A stretch of 6,740 nt of DNA, taken from positions 1 through 6,740 of the forward strand of contig QHWK01000229.1 in NCBI GenBank assembly GCA_003223775.1, written 5' to 3'. This document shows, in pieces, positions 5,628 to 6,740 of this stretch. Numbering within the stretch: the first letter of the stretch is position 1; the number at the start of each line of letters is the position of its first letter. The notes beneath the pieces are model-generated. The model was not told the origin of the DNA, ran no database searches, and worked only from the letters and a program-made list of their open reading frames with translations. The stretch is from Acidobacteriota bacterium. Its GTDB lineage: Bacteria > Acidobacteriota > Vicinamibacteria > Vicinamibacterales > CAVVIG01. The position numbers were made by a program, and so were the translations under genes.

Positions 5628-6089
5628 CTAGCTCGGAGGCTGCACCTCGTCGCGCGTGCGGAACGACTTGATGTACGCGACCAGCTTCCAGATGTCGTCG
5701 TCGTTCATCTTCGCACCCCAGGAGGGCATGCCGTGGCCGCGTCCTTCGGCGATGCTGCTGAACACCTGCGCGTCGGCGGCGCCGAACAACCAGTCGACGT
5801 CGCGCAGGCTCGGCCCCATGCCGCCGCCGCCGTGATCGCCGTGGCAGCCGGCGCAGTTCATGCGGGTGAACAGCTGGCGTCCCTGCCCGATCGCGACCTT
5901 GTCGTTGCGATACGGGTTCGGCCGCGGCGGCCGATCGGCGCGGGGACCGGGAATCGGGCCGACGTTGGTCACCATCGGCGGCGGCGCGGCGTTGGGCGCA
6001 GCCGTCCCGCGCGTGAGATCGCAGGCCGCGCCGGCGCACGCGCACGCGATCGCAGCGGCGGCAATCCGGCCGAGCCGCCGAGCATTCAT
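5628..6089 (-). CDS. Small c-type cytochrome (class I), probable electron acceptor of a quinoprotein dehydrogenase
   Basis: A 153-residue exported cytochrome with one haem. An N-terminal export signal spans about 1-22. Cysteines 16, 18 and 23 follow or lie in the hydrophobic stretch, and C23 (GAAC, then Asp) could be a lipoprotein cysteine. A Pro-rich linker (about 35-60) leads to the haem site NCAGCHG with C79, C82 and H83. The probable axial Met is M121 in GHGMPSWG, followed by the terminal helix DDIWKLVAYIKSF. The start codon overlaps the stop of the upstream MoxJ/XoxJ-like gene as ATGA, which implies translational coupling and fixes the start. In methylotrophs the same pairing appears as XoxJ with XoxG, where XoxG accepts electrons from PQQ-dependent alcohol dehydrogenase. 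I infer the same role here. The dehydrogenase itself is not in the window, so the gene symbol is withheld. Confidence 0.92.
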   Translation of the reverse strand: MNARRLGRIAAAAIACACAGAACDLTRGTAAPNAAPPPMVTNVGPIPGPRADRPPRPNPYRNDKVAIGQGRQLFTRMNCAGCHGDHGGGGMGPSLRDVDWLFGAADAQVFSSIAEGRGHGMPSWGAKMNDDDIWKLVAYIKSFRTRDEVQPPS

Positions 6090-6740
6090 GAGGCGCGCTC
6101 CACGAGCGGGACGCCGTACGCCCGCAGCACGCGGCGGATCGCGCCGCGCCGCCGCGCGATCACGCGGTCCACCGCCGCCGCCAGCGCCGCGTCGCCGCGC
6201 CGCACGCCCATCGCGATGTCGAAGACGAAGCGCACGAACCGGCCGTCGGCGTCCGGCGACACCGGCGCGATCTCGAGCGCCACCGGCTCGCGCGAGGCGA
6301 AGTAGCCCGCCAGCGGTCCCCACGCGATCGCGACGTCGACGTCGCCGCTCGCGACCGCGTCGATCAGGCTGCGCGCCGGGTTCGGACGGGAGTAGTCGCC
6401 GTACACCGTGAAGCCATGGACGTTCGACACGATCCGGCGCGACGCGAGGGCCTGCGCCGCCGGCGGGTTCGCGTAGTCGTCGCCCGTCATCTGGACGCCG
6501 ATCGCGAGCGTCCGCAGCCGCGGATCGTCGAACGACGTGACCCGCAGCGCGCGATCGCGGCGGGAGACGAACACGTAGGTCGAGCGGTAGTACGGGCGCG
6601 TCGGCTGCAGCGCCTCGCTCGACGCCGGCACGCCCATCACGAGATCGCACTGGTCGGCGTTCAGCGTGCTGCGGATGAAGCCGCGGCGCTGCGGCATCCA
6701 GAAGTACTCGATCGGCTGGCCGAGATCGCGCGCGACGATC
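6086..6740 (-). CDS. Quinoprotein dehydrogenase-associated substrate-binding-like protein (MoxJ/XoxJ type), N-terminus missing
   Basis: The C-terminal 217 codons of a periplasmic binding-protein fold; the gene enters from beyond 6740. The frame is open to the window edge, where IVARDLGQPIEYFWMPQRRG is readable, so the ATG at 6697 is internal. Recognisable stretches are CDLVMGVPA, RPYYRSTYVFVSRRD, IGVQMTGDDYANPPA, VYGDYSRPNP and AWGPLAGYFA. These are typical of the quinoprotein dehydrogenase-associated family that includes MoxJ and XoxJ. Such proteins resemble amino-acid-binding proteins but act in the periplasm in maturation or activation of PQQ alcohol dehydrogenases; no ABC permease for them is seen here. 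The gene is directly coupled to the cytochrome gene by a 4-base overlap. The upstream gene, outside the window, is predicted to be the dehydrogenase. Family identity is strong; the metal and alcohol used are not known. Confidence 0.92.
   Translation of the reverse strand, partial: IVARDLGQPIEYFWMPQRRGFIRSTLNADQCDLVMGVPASSEALQPTRPYYRSTYVFVSRRDRALRVTSFDDPRLRTLAIGVQMTGDDYANPPAAQALASRRIVSNVHGFTVYGDYSRPNPARSLIDAVASGDVDVAIAWGPLAGYFASREPVALEIAPVSPDADGRFVRFVFDIAMGVRRGDAALAAAVDRVIARRRGAIRRVLRAYGVPLVERAS

Noticed and set aside
5361..6305. Plus-strand open frame across the nuclease, cytochrome and binding-protein genes
   Set aside because: It is antisense to three genes with clear motifs and crosses the heptamer array; no family features are visible.

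Overview
The window is GC-rich, with strongly GC-biased third codon positions. It looks like a fragment of a soil- or sediment-type bacterial chromosome. The gene content points to Acidobacteriota, possibly the Vicinamibacteria group: a MacB/LolD-like ABC ATPase next to an NtrX/NtrY-like two-component pair, and a MoxJ/XoxJ-like protein next to a small cytochrome c. This assignment is an inference from gene neighbourhood and protein style, not a database match. No RNA genes, CRISPR array, transposase or phage genes are visible.

Left part, plus strand (1-4555). The end of an ABC exporter ATPase (2-316) is followed by a sigma-54-type response regulator (373-1782). Next come a two-helix, HAMP/PAS-containing sensor histidine kinase (about 1907-3295), a VTT/YqaA-like membrane protein (3377-3991) and a stand-alone receiver-domain protein (about 4169-4555). 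The natural reading is that the kinase senses an envelope signal and phosphorylates the regulator, which controls sigma-54 promoters that may include the ABC exporter operon just upstream. The regulator carries GAFTDA where the sigma-54-contacting loop normally reads GAFTGA.

Right part, minus strand (6740-4565), convergent with the left part and only 9 bases from it at the stop codons. Transcription runs from a MoxJ/XoxJ-type periplasmic binding protein (cut by the window end) to a small c-type cytochrome that overlaps it by ATGA. A secreted endonuclease/exonuclease/phosphatase-family gene follows, split between two frames, and then a tiny zinc-ribbon protein with two membrane helices. The first two genes suggest a PQQ (quinoprotein, probably lanthanide-type) alcohol dehydrogenase gene just outside the window, with the cytochrome as electron acceptor.

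The least ordinary DNA is non-coding. Between the regulator and the kinase lies an AT-rich inverted repeat with 33-base arms, 29 of 33 paired, and each arm is itself a tandem run of 7-base AATTCNN units. Between the cytochrome and the nuclease there is a second, unrelated 7-base tandem array, CCCCAAT twice then CCCCAGT twice. I found no clearly new defence or biosynthetic system. The main leads are the heptamer repeats, the variant GAFTDA regulator beside an exporter, the broken nuclease, and the quinoprotein-associated operon with its unexplained small membrane protein.
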